Source: Chryseobacterium sp. VAUSW3 (GTDB lineage Bacteria > Bacteroidota > Bacteroidia > Flavobacteriales > Weeksellaceae). From it: a DNA stretch of 64,000 nucleotides. Positions 46,123 through 55,200 of the stretch are shown here, in pieces. Position numbers and translations under genes: made by a program. Each line of letters starts with the position of its first letter. Within the stretch, counting starts at the first letter, position 1. The DNA is taken from contig NZ_NIUY01000002.1 of the NCBI RefSeq assembly GCF_002205795.1, positions 620,001 through 684,000 of the forward strand, given 5' to 3'. The notes beneath the pieces were generated by a model. It saw only the letters and a program-made list of their open reading frames with translations. It had not been told where the DNA came from and did no database searches.

Positions 46123-46200
46123 GTGTCTTTTCTGTGTTCTTTTTGGTGCTACTTTTACACGAATTTTTAATTTCTTCGCTGATTTAGATTTCTTGGGCAT
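46120..46200 (-). CDS. 26-aa highly basic microprotein
   Basis: An ATG at 46198-46200 opens 26 codons starting MPKKSKSAKKLKIRVKVAP and ending TQKRH before TGA. Twelve of 26 residues are Lys/Arg and none is acidic, as in small ribosomal or nucleic-acid-binding proteins. The stop codon lies in a strong hairpin with a T run, giving a compact expression unit in an otherwise empty 314-base gap. Only a weak -7-like TTTATTTG (46218-46225) is seen upstream. A lineage-restricted ribosomal microprotein is a guess. Confidence 0.6.
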   Translation of the reverse strand: MPKKSKSAKKLKIRVKVAPKRTQKRH

Positions 46201-46285
46201 ATATGCTAATATTTATGCAAATAAATTTAGAAATATTTTTCAAAAAGACAAATACTTAAGGAATAATTTAATGATAAATTTATTT

Positions 46286-46293
46286 TACATTTG
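46286..46293 (+). promoter_or_regulatory. -7 box of the TIGR02117 gene
   Basis: TACATTTG ends three bases before ATG 46297. With the spacing seen at the SRP RNA the transcript would begin at the A of the ATG. The TTG at 46291 is part of this box and so is not the start. Confidence 0.65.
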
Positions 46294-46296
46294 AGA

Positions 46297-46974
46297 ATGA
46301 AGAAATTTGTTCTCACGATTCTAAAAACAGTTTGGGCCATCATCGGCATTATAGGAGTTTATCTGCTCTGCGGATTTTTGATCCCTTACATTGAAGTTCC
46401 TGCAAGATCTGTAACACAACCTAAGTATATTGATATTTACATTCTCACCAACGGTGTTCATACCGATTTGGTGGTTCCTGTAAAATCGCCGGAGATTGAC
46501 TGGAGCACAGAAATTCCGTTTGAAAATACCCGCTCTAAAAGAACCGACTTCAAATATTTATCGATCGGTTGGGGAGATAAAGGTTTTTATCTGGACACCC
46601 CGACGTGGGCTGAGCTAAAACTTTCTACCGCTGTGAAAGCTGCCTTCTGGATGAGCGAATCTGCCATGCACTGCACTTTTTACGAATCGATGACGGAAGG
46701 CGAAGACTGCAAAAAAATTACTTTAACACAAAAACAGTATTTAGATTTAATAGGTTTCATCCGGGATAAATTCGACAGGAATCCGACAGGGAAACCAATT
46801 CTTATAAAAACAGACGCTGTTTACGGCAACAACGATGCATTTTATGATGCAAGAGGCCGCTACAGCTTTCTTAATACCTGCAATACGTGGACAAACAACG
46901 GACTGAAAGCTGCAGGACAAAAAGCCGCACTTTGGACGCCGAGTGACCGGGGCATTTTTCAGCATTACCAATAA
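46297..46974 (+). CDS. TIGR02117/DUF2459-family protein
   Basis: The 225-aa protein has one N-terminal membrane helix (VWAIIGIIGVYLLCGFLIPYI) and an exported domain. YILTNGVHTDLVVPV, LSIGWGDKGFYLDTPTW and FLNTCNTWTNNGLKAAG are family motifs; the Cys and His segments give the domain a papain/NlpC-like look, so a peptidase role is possible. Family function is not established. The start is ATG 46297, from the promoter overlap. Confidence 0.85.
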   Translation: MKKFVLTILKTVWAIIGIIGVYLLCGFLIPYIEVPARSVTQPKYIDIYILTNGVHTDLVVPVKSPEIDWSTEIPFENTRSKRTDFKYLSIGWGDKGFYLDTPTWAELKLSTAVKAAFWMSESAMHCTFYESMTEGEDCKKITLTQKQYLDLIGFIRDKFDRNPTGKPILIKTDAVYGNNDAFYDARGRYSFLNTCNTWTNNGLKAAGQKAALWTPSDRGIFQHYQ

Positions 46975-47057
46975 AAAAACTCCCAGTTTCCGGAGAGTTA
47001 TCATTAAAATATCATGTATGATGAAAAAAAGCACTGATGTCTTTAATATGATTTTTT

Positions 47058-47567
47058 TTAGTCCTTAACCGCAAGACTGAACAATAAATCGAGTTCGTCT
47101 TTCACATACACCATCCCACCCATTTTCTTAGGAGGCACGATATTGAAATCTGAAAATTTGAGTCTCTTATTGCCTACCAAACTGTTTTTGTATTCGCTGA
47201 ATTCGATATTGTATTTTCTGGTAACGGTCATCATCTTCACTTCAACAGTTGCTGAAAATCTGTTGGCGCTTGTTCTGGCGAAATTTATAAATTTTATCGT
47301 AAGCACCGGATATTTGTCGGAGTGCAGTGTTTTACGGAAATCCGCAGTCATCATTCTGTTTTTACAGTCGAAATCGTTGACCTGTAACTGTAAATTCGGA
47401 AGCTGATTTCCTGAAAAAGAATAAATCGTGGGCGAATTTTTAAAATTAATGTTGGTGCATTTAAATGTATTTACATTCGTCCATCCGTTAATTTCCACTC
47501 CGTTTTGTTGAGCGAAAAACATTACTGGAGAGATAATGAGGAGCAGTATGGCGATTGTATTTTTCAT
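47058..47567 (-). CDS. YceI-family protein 2
   Basis: The 169-aa exported protein has a signal peptide (MKNTIAILLLIISPVMFFAQ). It follows the YceI barrel pattern loosely: DFDCKNRMMTADFRKTLHSDKYPVLTIKF and a C-terminal FSDFNIVPPKKMGGMVYVKDELDLLF, where the GI/MGGMV.V.DE segment is the family's conserved end. It is more divergent than the copies at 41.9 and 49.0 kb. It lies downstream of the porin gene but has a terminator in front of it. Confidence 0.78.
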   Translation of the reverse strand: MKNTIAILLLIISPVMFFAQQNGVEINGWTNVNTFKCTNINFKNSPTIYSFSGNQLPNLQLQVNDFDCKNRMMTADFRKTLHSDKYPVLTIKFINFARTSANRFSATVEVKMMTVTRKYNIEFSEYKNSLVGNKRLKFSDFNIVPPKKMGGMVYVKDELDLLFSLAVKD

Positions 47568-47580
47568 GATATTAAAGATA

Positions 47581-47608
47581 GAAAAGGGATTGAAAACAAT
47601 CCCTTTTC
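47581..47608 (-). terminator. Terminator of the porin gene
   Basis: GAAAAGGGATTG and CAATCCCTTTTC form a 12-bp stem with an AAAA loop. On the minus strand TATCTTTA, a -7-like box for the YceI-2 gene, follows directly (47573-47580). Confidence 0.75.
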
Positions 47609-47625
47609 AGAAAAAATATTAAAAA

Positions 47626-48954
47626 TTAGAAACCTATGGTTGCTTCAAACATCAACCCATTAAATTTACCACCTCTCAGTGCGCTTGTTGCACCCCAAAC
47701 AGGATCGTTGTTGTATTTCTGATTCACATATTCTACTTTAGCAAGGATATTTTTGGTCATGAACCAACCACCTGCGATATTGAATCTGTCGATTTTTCTT
47801 TCTGCGGAAACGTCATCGTCCTGACCGCTGATTGAGTTATAACGTCCACCAAAATAGAACTGTTCTTTGTTACCGAATCTGTAAAGCAATTCTGCTGCAA
47901 GCTGTGTGTAATCGCCATCTGTAGCTCTTTCATTTAAACCACTCGCTTTGTTACCGGTTACATATTCGTAAGCTCCAAAGAATTCAAGACCTTGATATTT
48001 AACGAATGGGTTTACCTGGAAAGCTTTCATTTTTTTGAATCCTGGGTTGAATCTACCGGTTGCATAGTTTGAAGTTCCCATCGCATCATTTTGAGTTAAA
48101 AGAACGTAGTAATATCTACCACCTGCACGGTCTGCATTGTAAAGATAACCACCTGTAGACAATCCGTTAGTCTGGATGAAAGATCCTGTTAATCTTACTC
48201 TAAGATCTTCGCTGATCTGTTTGTCGAATCCTAATTTAGCATATACTGACGGAGAGTTCCAGTTGGTTCCTTTTACAGCAGTCTGGTTAAGTTTACCATT
48301 AGAAATACCCACCATACCGATAAAGTTGTTATAGAATAAATAACCTTCACCAAAAGCTTCTGTAGAGAAATTGTCCATGATAAAGTTTCCTACGAATGGG
48401 TTGTTGATGGTTTCAGCGTTATCACTTCTTCTGAAATGGTAATCACCATAGTTAATTTCATCCATACCCACTTTTACTCTCGCGTGTTTCATGATATTCG
48501 CTGCGAAACCTTCTTTAATGAAATCAAGATCGTCGATTTGGATGTATCCACCTTTTACCCAAGCTTCATTGTGGTGACGTGCAGAAAGATATGTTCTTAA
48601 GTGCATTTTTACCCCTTTAGCAAGGTAAGCATTCAAATCTAAGTTCGCTGTTGGAAGGTTGAAATCACTACCCATCACCTGTAAAGTGTTAGGAGTTGTT
48701 GTAGTACCTACGGTACCTAAAGAAGGTGCTTCTGTAGAGTGATCAAGCGACTGGAACTGTAAGGCGAAATCGCCACCAACGGAAACTTTCACACCATCGA
48801 ATTCTGGAGAAGCTCCTTTTGGATCTTCAAATACATTTCTGCTGGCTTTTTCAGGAGCTAAATAATCTCTCATAGAAGTGGTAGTATCTTGTGCACTAAT
48901 TACTCCGGAGAACAGTACTGCAAGCATTGAAGCTCTCATTAACATAGTTTTCAT
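47626..48954 (-). CDS. Porin-like outer-membrane protein (phosphate-selective porin type)
   Basis: The 442-aa protein has a signal peptide (MKTMLMRASMLAVLFSGVISAQ). VSVGGDFALQFQSLDH starts the barrel, and many short amphipathic strands with Tyr/Phe girdles run to the end FNGLMFEATIGF with terminal Phe. LDLNAYLAKGVKMHLRTYLSARHHNEAWVKGGYIQID resembles OprO/OprP-like porins of Bacteroidota. Specificity cannot be read. It lies between two YceI genes on the same strand. Confidence 0.75.
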   Translation of the reverse strand: MKTMLMRASMLAVLFSGVISAQDTTTSMRDYLAPEKASRNVFEDPKGASPEFDGVKVSVGGDFALQFQSLDHSTEAPSLGTVGTTTTPNTLQVMGSDFNLPTANLDLNAYLAKGVKMHLRTYLSARHHNEAWVKGGYIQIDDLDFIKEGFAANIMKHARVKVGMDEINYGDYHFRRSDNAETINNPFVGNFIMDNFSTEAFGEGYLFYNNFIGMVGISNGKLNQTAVKGTNWNSPSVYAKLGFDKQISEDLRVRLTGSFIQTNGLSTGGYLYNADRAGGRYYYVLLTQNDAMGTSNYATGRFNPGFKKMKAFQVNPFVKYQGLEFFGAYEYVTGNKASGLNERATDGDYTQLAAELLYRFGNKEQFYFGGRYNSISGQDDDVSAERKIDRFNIAGGWFMTKNILAKVEYVNQKYNNDPVWGATSALRGGKFNGLMFEATIGF

Positions 48955-48991
48955 ATTTTTAAAATTTAGATATATTAGTATTATTTGATTT

Positions 48992-49525
48992 TTAGTTGGC
49001 TGTTACATTAACCGTGATTTTAATTTCATTTCCGGTTTTCACAGTATTCATCATAAAAGAAGGAGGAGTAACCCCGTAATCGGTCATTTTAATAGTTTCA
49101 GTACCGGTAATCGTATAAGAGTTGCCTGATTTTGCTACGGTAACCGGGAAACTTACGGTTTTGGTAACATCAGTTACTTTTAATTTTCCTGTGATGGTAC
49201 CTTTACCAATATTCACAGAAGTTGCTGTAAAGGTGATGTTCGGGAATTTATCCGCTTTCATCGCTTTGTACGCATTGCTGTCCATCGCACCTTTTCCACT
49301 TTTCAGGGTCTTGGCTCCAAGATTATATTGGATGTTGTTGATGGCATTTCCTGCTACTGTACCTGAAAAAGTTCCGGAAGTTGAGGTCATCGTCCAGTCG
49401 TGCATCGTAGATGTTCCTGAAACAGTAGTCTTCACCGTTTTGCTGCTGATCGCCTGGGCGCTTGCCATTCCCGAGAAAAGTCCGAAGGCTAAGAGCAACA
49501 TTTTGAAATTGGATAAGTTTGTCAT
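48992..49525 (-). CDS. YceI-family protein 3
   Basis: The 177-aa exported protein has a signal peptide (MTNLSNFKMLLLAFGLFSGMASAQ) and a clear YceI barrel: VSGTSTMHDWTMTSTSGTFSG, GAMDSNAYKAMKADKFPNITF, ITGKLKVTDVTKTVSFPV and DYGVTPPSFMMNTVKTGNEI. The last segment is the conserved metal/lipid-end motif. It precedes the porin gene by 37 bases and probably shares its transcript. Its own promoter is at 49574-49602. Confidence 0.88.
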   Translation of the reverse strand: MTNLSNFKMLLLAFGLFSGMASAQAISSKTVKTTVSGTSTMHDWTMTSTSGTFSGTVAGNAINNIQYNLGAKTLKSGKGAMDSNAYKAMKADKFPNITFTATSVNIGKGTITGKLKVTDVTKTVSFPVTVAKSGNSYTITGTETIKMTDYGVTPPSFMMNTVKTGNEIKITVNVTAN

Positions 49526-49573
49526 TGTTTCTAATTTTAATATTCTTAATAAATCTTCTCTTATTTTGTACTA

Positions 49574-49602
49574 CAAAGATAAAACGATATTTATTAAATC
49601 AA
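49574..49602 (-). promoter_or_regulatory. Promoter of the YceI 3 gene
   Basis: On the minus strand TTG (49600-49602) is followed after 18 bases by TATCTTTG (49574-49581), 48 bases before the ATG. Confidence 0.75.
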
Positions 49603-49886
49603 TAATAAATTTAGAAATATTAACATGATATATATCCTAATTTCAGTTTTTATTAAAAATTTACAAAATAAAAATGATGATTTTAATGAAATAAGCAACA
49701 ATAATATTATTTAGCGTATTATTAAATAACAAATCTCTTTAAAAATTAGATTTTATTTAAACAAACTTAAACATCCATTTAAAAATGACTGATAGAAATC
49801 ATAGATAATAAAATTAATCACATAGAAAAATATTGTTATATTGATTTGAAAGCGTAATATTTCCAGAGAAGGCATTATGAAACAGA
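49603..49886. other. AT-rich intergenic region
   Basis: About 285 bases of very AT-rich sequence with no gene-length frame, repeat or hairpin that I can support. It separates the YceI promoter from the tRNA terminator. Confidence 0.6.
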
Positions 49887-49926
49887 CATAAAAAAAACCT
49901 CTGAAAATCAATGATTTCAGAGGTTT
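49887..49926 (-). terminator. Terminator of tRNA-Leu
   Basis: On the minus strand AAACCTCTGAAA pairs with TTTCAGAGGTTT around a short loop, followed by TTTTTTTATG. It begins one or two bases after the tRNA. Confidence 0.85.
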
Positions 49927-49927
49927 G

Positions 49928-50009
49928 TACCCAGTGCCGGAATCGAACCGGCACACCTTGCGGTACTAGAGTTTGAGTCTAGCGCGTCTACCAATTCCGC
50001 CAACTGGGC
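49928..50009 (-). tRNA. tRNA-Leu (anticodon CAA)
   Basis: The 82-base type II tRNA has acceptor strands GCCCAGT and ACTGGGT (first pair G-U), the T arm GCCGG-TTCGATT-CCGGC and an anticodon arm CTAGA-CTCAAAC-TCTAG. The anticodon is at 49973-49975. A long variable arm (ACCGCAAGGT) is typical of Leu. CCA is not encoded. Confidence 0.95.
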
Positions 50010-50121
50010 TCGTAATTGGGTGTGCAAATATAGATTTTTTTTTAGTTCTGAAAAATTATTTATCAGAATTTTTTCAGGGTTTGCACCTGAATAAAAGCTT
50101 TTTTTAACCACATATTCGCAA

Positions 50122-50886
50122 TCAGAAATCAATTTCTAACTGATCATAGGCAAGATATACATTCTCAGGCAACTCATTCTCAACATCTTGATGCATTCCC
50201 ATGTGATGGGAAATATGGGTGAGGAACATTTTTTTCGGCTTCAGAATTTTGAAGAGTTCCAAAACCTGAGGTAAAATAAAATGGGCAGGATGTGGTTCTT
50301 CTTTCCTGATGCAGTTGAGTATAAGATAATCCAGGTCCTTTAATTTCTCCATCTCTTTATGCGGAATCGTACTCGCATCAGTGATATACACAAGATTTTT
50401 AAACTTAAATCCAAAAATCGCCAATTTATGGTGCAAAACTTCTACCGGAGTCACGTACGCATCAAATAAAGTAAAGGGCCCGGAAATCTCATGCAGTTCA
50501 AAAGACGGCGCGCCGGGATATTTTATCTCTGCAAATGCGTAGGGAAAACGCTGCTTAATTTCGTCTCCTACCCTTTTTGAACAGTAAATGGGGATATCTT
50601 TTCGGCTTCGGAAGATCAGCGGCCGCATATCATCAAGACCAATCACATGATCGTTATGCTCATGGGTCAGCAGCAAAGCATCCACATGCTCTTCGTTGTT
50701 TTCGAGCATCTGCATCCTGAAATCTGGACCGCAATCGATGAGGATCTTTTTACCGGCATCTGTAGTAATCAAAGCCGAAGAGCGAAACCGCCGGTCTTTG
50801 GGATCCTGGGAAGTGCAAACTTCGCAATGGCAGCCAATCACAGGAACTCCCTGCGAGGTTCCGCTTCCTAAAAATTTCAACTTCAT
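50122..50886 (-). CDS. PhnP-like MBL-fold phosphodiesterase
   Basis: The 254-aa metallo-beta-lactamase-fold protein has LLLTHEHNDHVIGLDDMRPL, an HxHxDH motif with the PhnP-like GLDD. A Cys-rich motif (VIGCHCEVC near residues 17-25) resembles the structural zinc site of PhnP. MFLTHISHHMGMH and VYLAYD complete the ligands. Relatives cleave cyclic phosphodiesters; the exact substrate is unknown here. The gene is alone between the tRNA and the accessory region. Confidence 0.85.
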   Translation of the reverse strand: MKLKFLGSGTSQGVPVIGCHCEVCTSQDPKDRRFRSSALITTDAGKKILIDCGPDFRMQMLENNEEHVDALLLTHEHNDHVIGLDDMRPLIFRSRKDIPIYCSKRVGDEIKQRFPYAFAEIKYPGAPSFELHEISGPFTLFDAYVTPVEVLHHKLAIFGFKFKNLVYITDASTIPHKEMEKLKDLDYLILNCIRKEEPHPAHFILPQVLELFKILKPKKMFLTHISHHMGMHQDVENELPENVYLAYDQLEIDF

Positions 50887-51032
50887 TTTTTGGTGAGGGT
50901 ATTTTATTGGTAAAAATACTAAAACCAGCGTTTATTCTTTTAACAAATTACTGAAAGTTAAGAAGGTGTACCGGACAGGCCTATTTCAAATCATCGTTGC
51001 ACTGCTATTGCCAGGTATTTCCGGGAACTGCT

Positions 51033-51353
51033 CTAATCATAAAGGCCCAAGGATTCGAACCCCAGGCTGAACTGGTGGCATCCCGGGCAATAGTTGCGTT
51101 CGGTGGGCAGAAGGGTGTCCCATGCCTCCAAGCGAGTGCAGGTACAATACTGGTCATGTAATCTGGGATCGGTATAGGGCACCAGTTGGGGATTCGGGGA
51201 TTTTGATAAAATATCCAGCTCCACGATTTCCGCGGTCATCATACTGATTGCGGGTACCGTTCGTGAATGCTCAAAATCTGCCATGCCTGCACCGAATTTA
51301 AGTTCTTTGGTTTGGTAACCACATTTGCATATTCCTTTGATTATTTCGCCCAT
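51033..51353 (-). CDS. Putative zinc-ribbon protein of unknown function
   Basis: The 106-aa protein has three short Cys groups: CKC near the start, CTC in the second half and CPGC near the end, all consistent with zinc binding. Between them is a hydrophobic SMMTAEIVELDIL segment. No family is recognised. TACCTTTA upstream (minus strand, 51377-51384) is a near -7 box. It is the first gene of the accessory region and stands alone. Confidence 0.55.
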   Translation of the reverse strand: MGEIIKGICKCGYQTKELKFGAGMADFEHSRTVPAISMMTAEIVELDILSKSPNPQLVPYTDPRLHDQYCTCTRLEAWDTLLPTERNYCPGCHQFSLGFESLGLYD

Positions 51354-51971
51354 GATAGATGAATAAAGTTAAATTTAAAGGTAGGTATTTTTTTTGGAAA
51401 GCAATTGCAGGCTTTCGTGTTCCATTACGGTAAATAAAAACTGTTATTAAATATTTCAGGTCCGCATATTGATCCATGTGAAAAACGCAGCCATGCACCA
51501 GGTAACATTGGTAAGAAGAAAGGCCTGGTCTCACTTAAACACCAGAGGAACACAACTTTTTTCTGATGGCGATATGATTAAAGCGCAAATAAGCAGTACG
51601 GCGGATCGGTATATTTTTGTGTTTGCTTACCTCTTCCATAGGTGTTGCGTTAACGTGAGGAATGCAAAAGAACTTTATTTATTTGCTGCAAAACGATTGC
51701 AAAGACGTTACACACAGGAAAGAAAGGTGCGAATTATAAAATCCAATCCTCAACTTTCTTATTTACACACTTTACGGGATAACGTCTTTTTAAAGTGCAT
51801 TGGCAGGTAACCGACTTTCTTTTATTTTCATTTATTTTTTCGGTGGTGTTTCATGAACTCCACATGAACTATCCATGAAGTATCCATGAAGTATCCATGA
51901 AGCATCTATGGAGCATCCCAGAATGCACTATCTCTGATGCCGGTTAGTGCCTGTCCTGAATTCACTATCTG
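51354..51971. other. Gene-poor region downstream of the restriction locus
   Basis: About 620 bases. It holds one 11-bp-period repeat array (51849-51914). Two frames, 51469-51810 plus and 51298-51534 minus, are open but have no recognisable family, no box in a convincing position and odd composition, so they are not called genes. There may be remnants of older genes here. Confidence 0.5.
51849..51914. repeat. 11-bp-period direct repeat array
   Basis: Six consecutive 11-mers, TTTCATGAACT, CCACATGAACT, ATCCATGAAGT twice, ATCCATGAAGC and ATCTATGGAGC, with a decayed seventh (ATCCCAGAATG). The core is ATCCATGAAG. The period is about one helical turn. Confidence 0.85.
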
Positions 51972-52244
51972 TTAATCGGTGACGGTTACTAAATATTCTG
52001 CCGCTTCCCTTATGGGAGTCAGCAGATCTACTATCTTTTTTACATTCAGATCCTCAACTGATTTTAGTAGAGGTAAATCAAAGGTCATCTCATCACGTTC
52101 TTCATAACCATCTTCAAGATGGCTAAGGTCACCTGACCAGGGTTAAATGGCTACATTTAAAGAACTTGTAAATAGTATCTGCTCCGCCTCTATAAGCGCT
52201 TTTACCGCACCTACTAAATGCTTCCTATACAATTTTTTATTCAT
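51972..52244 (-). pseudogene. 91-codon gene with an in-frame ochre at codon 34
   Basis: Reading the minus strand from ATG 52242-52244 gives MNKKLYRKHLVGAVKALIEA, 13 further residues, then TAA (52143-52145), and then, in the same frame, PWSGDLSHLEDGYEERDEM ... IREAAEYLVTVTD before the final TAA at 51972. Both halves look like coding sequence (charged helical protein) and no frameshift is needed. It lies 40 bases after the hsdR stop codon on the same strand. A readthrough or recoded gene is possible, but a nonsense mutation is simpler. The family is not recognised. Confidence 0.6.
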
Positions 52245-52283
52245 CTTAATTTATTTTCACAACTAAAGTCTGCCAAAGCCTGT

Positions 52284-55200
52284 CTATCTGTTCCTCTTAA
52301 AATTCTCAGCCTGCTCCAGCACATTTTTATACACCTCATCCTGAGTAATCGGCGGGTAGCCGAACTCATGAAGCTTCACAATAATTTCCATTTTCAGCTG
52401 AGCTTTGATATCGTCGCGGTCGCTCCAGTCGGGGAAGCGTGCGGTATCGTCTACAATTTTTTTAATTTCCCTAGCCAGTTCCAGCATTTTCGTTTTGTCG
52501 AATTCAAAACCGTATTGTCGGCAGATCATGTCCAGGATATCGTAGAAAGCTTTCTCTTCGTAATTGATGCCGAGGTCTTCAAAAGATGCCATTTCGGTAC
52601 GCAGTTTTAGAATTAAGTCGAGAATCTGTTCCGAAGTATCTGCCTGTATGGCGTCGTAATCCAGAAGGTCGGCTTCACTGCGCTCGTTGTAGCTGTTGAT
52701 GATTTTTTGCAGTCTTTCCGAAAACTCGATGCCTTTTACTTTGTTTACTTTCTTAAAATCAGTAATAGCCTGCTTCAGCAGCCGCTCAAGGACTTTGATC
52801 TTGGTATTCGGCAGTTCAAGCGCGTTGATTTTCTCGAGAAACTTATCATTGAACAGATCGATCGCATTGGCTTTGTTATCATCGAGTTTAAAGATTTCTT
52901 CTACGCCTTCGGAGACTATGGCATCTTCCACCATTTTGCTCACTTTGGCGTTCATCTGTGCGGTGTCTGGTGCTTCGCCTTTGGTAAGTTTTACGACAAT
53001 TGATTTGATGGCAAAGTAAAAATGAATCTCATCGGTCTCGTTTTCATTAAAGATTTCCGAACCACAGCTAAGGTTGTAAGCTGATTTCAGTTTTTTGGTA
53101 ACATCCACAAAGAATTTCTCGGATTTTTCTGTGAACAGCACCAGTTCCGATGCACGGTTCAGGCAATGCAACTGCTCAACGGGAGAGCCCTTAAAATAAT
53201 CAGTAGTATCAAACTGATAGAAAAACTGCCGCAGTAGATCCAACTGATCTTTTACAATAATCACCGCTTTGTCAAGGTCTTCAAAATCATCGGCTGCAGT
53301 GGTGTTATTGAATAAGCCCAAAGCGTGGTTCAGGTTTTTCTTGATGCCGATGTAATCAACCACCAAACCTTTGTCTTTACCCTCAAACTTTCTGTTTACA
53401 CGGGAAATTGTCTGAATCAGATTATGTGTTTGCAGCGGCTTATCAATATAAATCGTGTCCAAAAACGGAACGTCAAAACCGGTGAGCCACATATCGACCA
53501 CGATGGCTATCTTGAAGTTGGAGTGAATCTGTTTAAACTGCCGATCCAGTTCCTTGCGGTTATCCTTGCTTCCCAGCAAATTCCAAAGGTTTTCTTCATC
53601 ATCTTTGCTTCGGGTCATTACCATTTTAATGCGCTCGATGGGCTTGATTTCTTTCTGTTCTTTCTCGCTCAGATGTTCTGCTATGGTTTTCTCATTCCAT
53701 TCCGGTCTTAGCCTGATGATTTCTTTAAATAATTTATGGGCTATTTCTCTTGAGGCACAGACAAACATTACCTTTCCGGCAACAGTCGCTTTCTCCTCAA
53801 TTCGTTTTTCGTAATGCGTAATGAAATCCTGTGCAATCGCTTCAATTCTCCCCGGGTCGCCCAAAATCACTTCCATTCTGGCAATCGCCTTTTGGCTGGC
53901 TTCCACGTGGTATTCCGAAGCACCTTCTGCTACAGCATTTTGATAATACTGTTCAATCTCCACCACTTTAGAATGGTTCAGATTCACTTTTGCAGCACGG
54001 CCTTCATACACCAGACGAACCGTAATTTCATCCACCACCGACTCAAACATCGGGTAAGAATCTACCACAGGACCAAACACATCCAAAGTCTTATCAATCG
54101 GTGTTCCCGTAAATCCTACATACGTCGCATTGGGAAGTGAGTCGTGAAGGTATTTCGCAAAACCATACGACTTTTTCACACCATCTTCATCAATGCGGAC
54201 TTTCAAATCCAGATTCACCTGCGAGCGGTGGGCTTCGTCGGAAATACAGATGATATTGGTACGATCACTCAGCACCTCATCGTCTTCTGCAAATTTCTGA
54301 ACGGTCGTCAGAAAAACGCCACCACTTTCCCTGCCCCGCAATCTTATACGAAGATCGGCTCTGCTTTCTATGTTGATAATATTTTCATCGCCAATAAAAT
54401 CCTTGGCATTGGTAAAATCTCTCGACAGCTGGTCATCCAGATCGGTTCGGTCGGAGATAATAATGATAGTCGGACTTGCCAATTGCGTAGAACGCATCAG
54501 CAGTCTCGACAGATAAAGCATCGTATAACTTTTCCCGCAACCTGTCGCTCCAAAGTAGGTTCCGCCCTTTCCGTCACCTTCCGGTTTGCGGTGTCTTTGA
54601 ATATTGCTGAACAGTTTGTTGGCAGCATAATACTGCGGATAACGGCAAAGAATTTTTTCTTCTTTTTTAGAAGTATCTGGAAACAGGATAAAGTGATGAA
54701 GAATATCACAAAGCCTTTCCTTGTGCAGCATTCCGTGGACAATGGAAGTGGCGGTATGAATTCCTGTCAGTGCTTTTTTTTCTTCGCCTGTTATTTTATG
54801 CCAACCGTAGAAAAAATCGTAAGGCGCAAATAGAGAACCCGCCTTGTTGTTCACGCCGTCGCTGATGATGCAGAACGCATTGTATTTCATCAGTTCCGGA
54901 ATATCTCTTCGGTAGCGGATGCTCAGTTGTTTGTAAGCATCATAAATGGTAATCTCTTCTTCTATAGTTGTTTTGAACTCAAAAACCACCACCGGAATCC
55001 CGTTGATGTACAAAATCAAATCGGGAATGCGGAGTTCTTTTCCCTGAATCTCTAGTTGGTTCACAATCTTAAACTGATTGGTTTTTGAGATACTTTCTGA
55101 ATCAACATCGATATAACGAATGTGCAAATCTTTTTTTGCAGGATTGTTTCGCTTGAAAATCAGACCGTCTGCCAGGAGTTTCCCAATGTATTTATTGCTG

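Noticed and set aside
51298-51534. 78-codon frame on the minus strand
   Set aside because: Overlaps the zinc-ribbon gene start in another frame and shows no family or promoter.
51469-51810. 113-codon frame on the plus strand
   Set aside because: No family motif and composition unlike other genes; it may be a remnant but cannot be supported.
51849-51914. CRISPR array
   Set aside because: Units are 11 bases with no spacers and no cas genes are present; the array at 62.7 kb is rejected on the same grounds.
54144-54833. 229-codon frame antisense to hsdR
   Set aside because: Shadow of the hsdR reading frame, which has all expected motifs.
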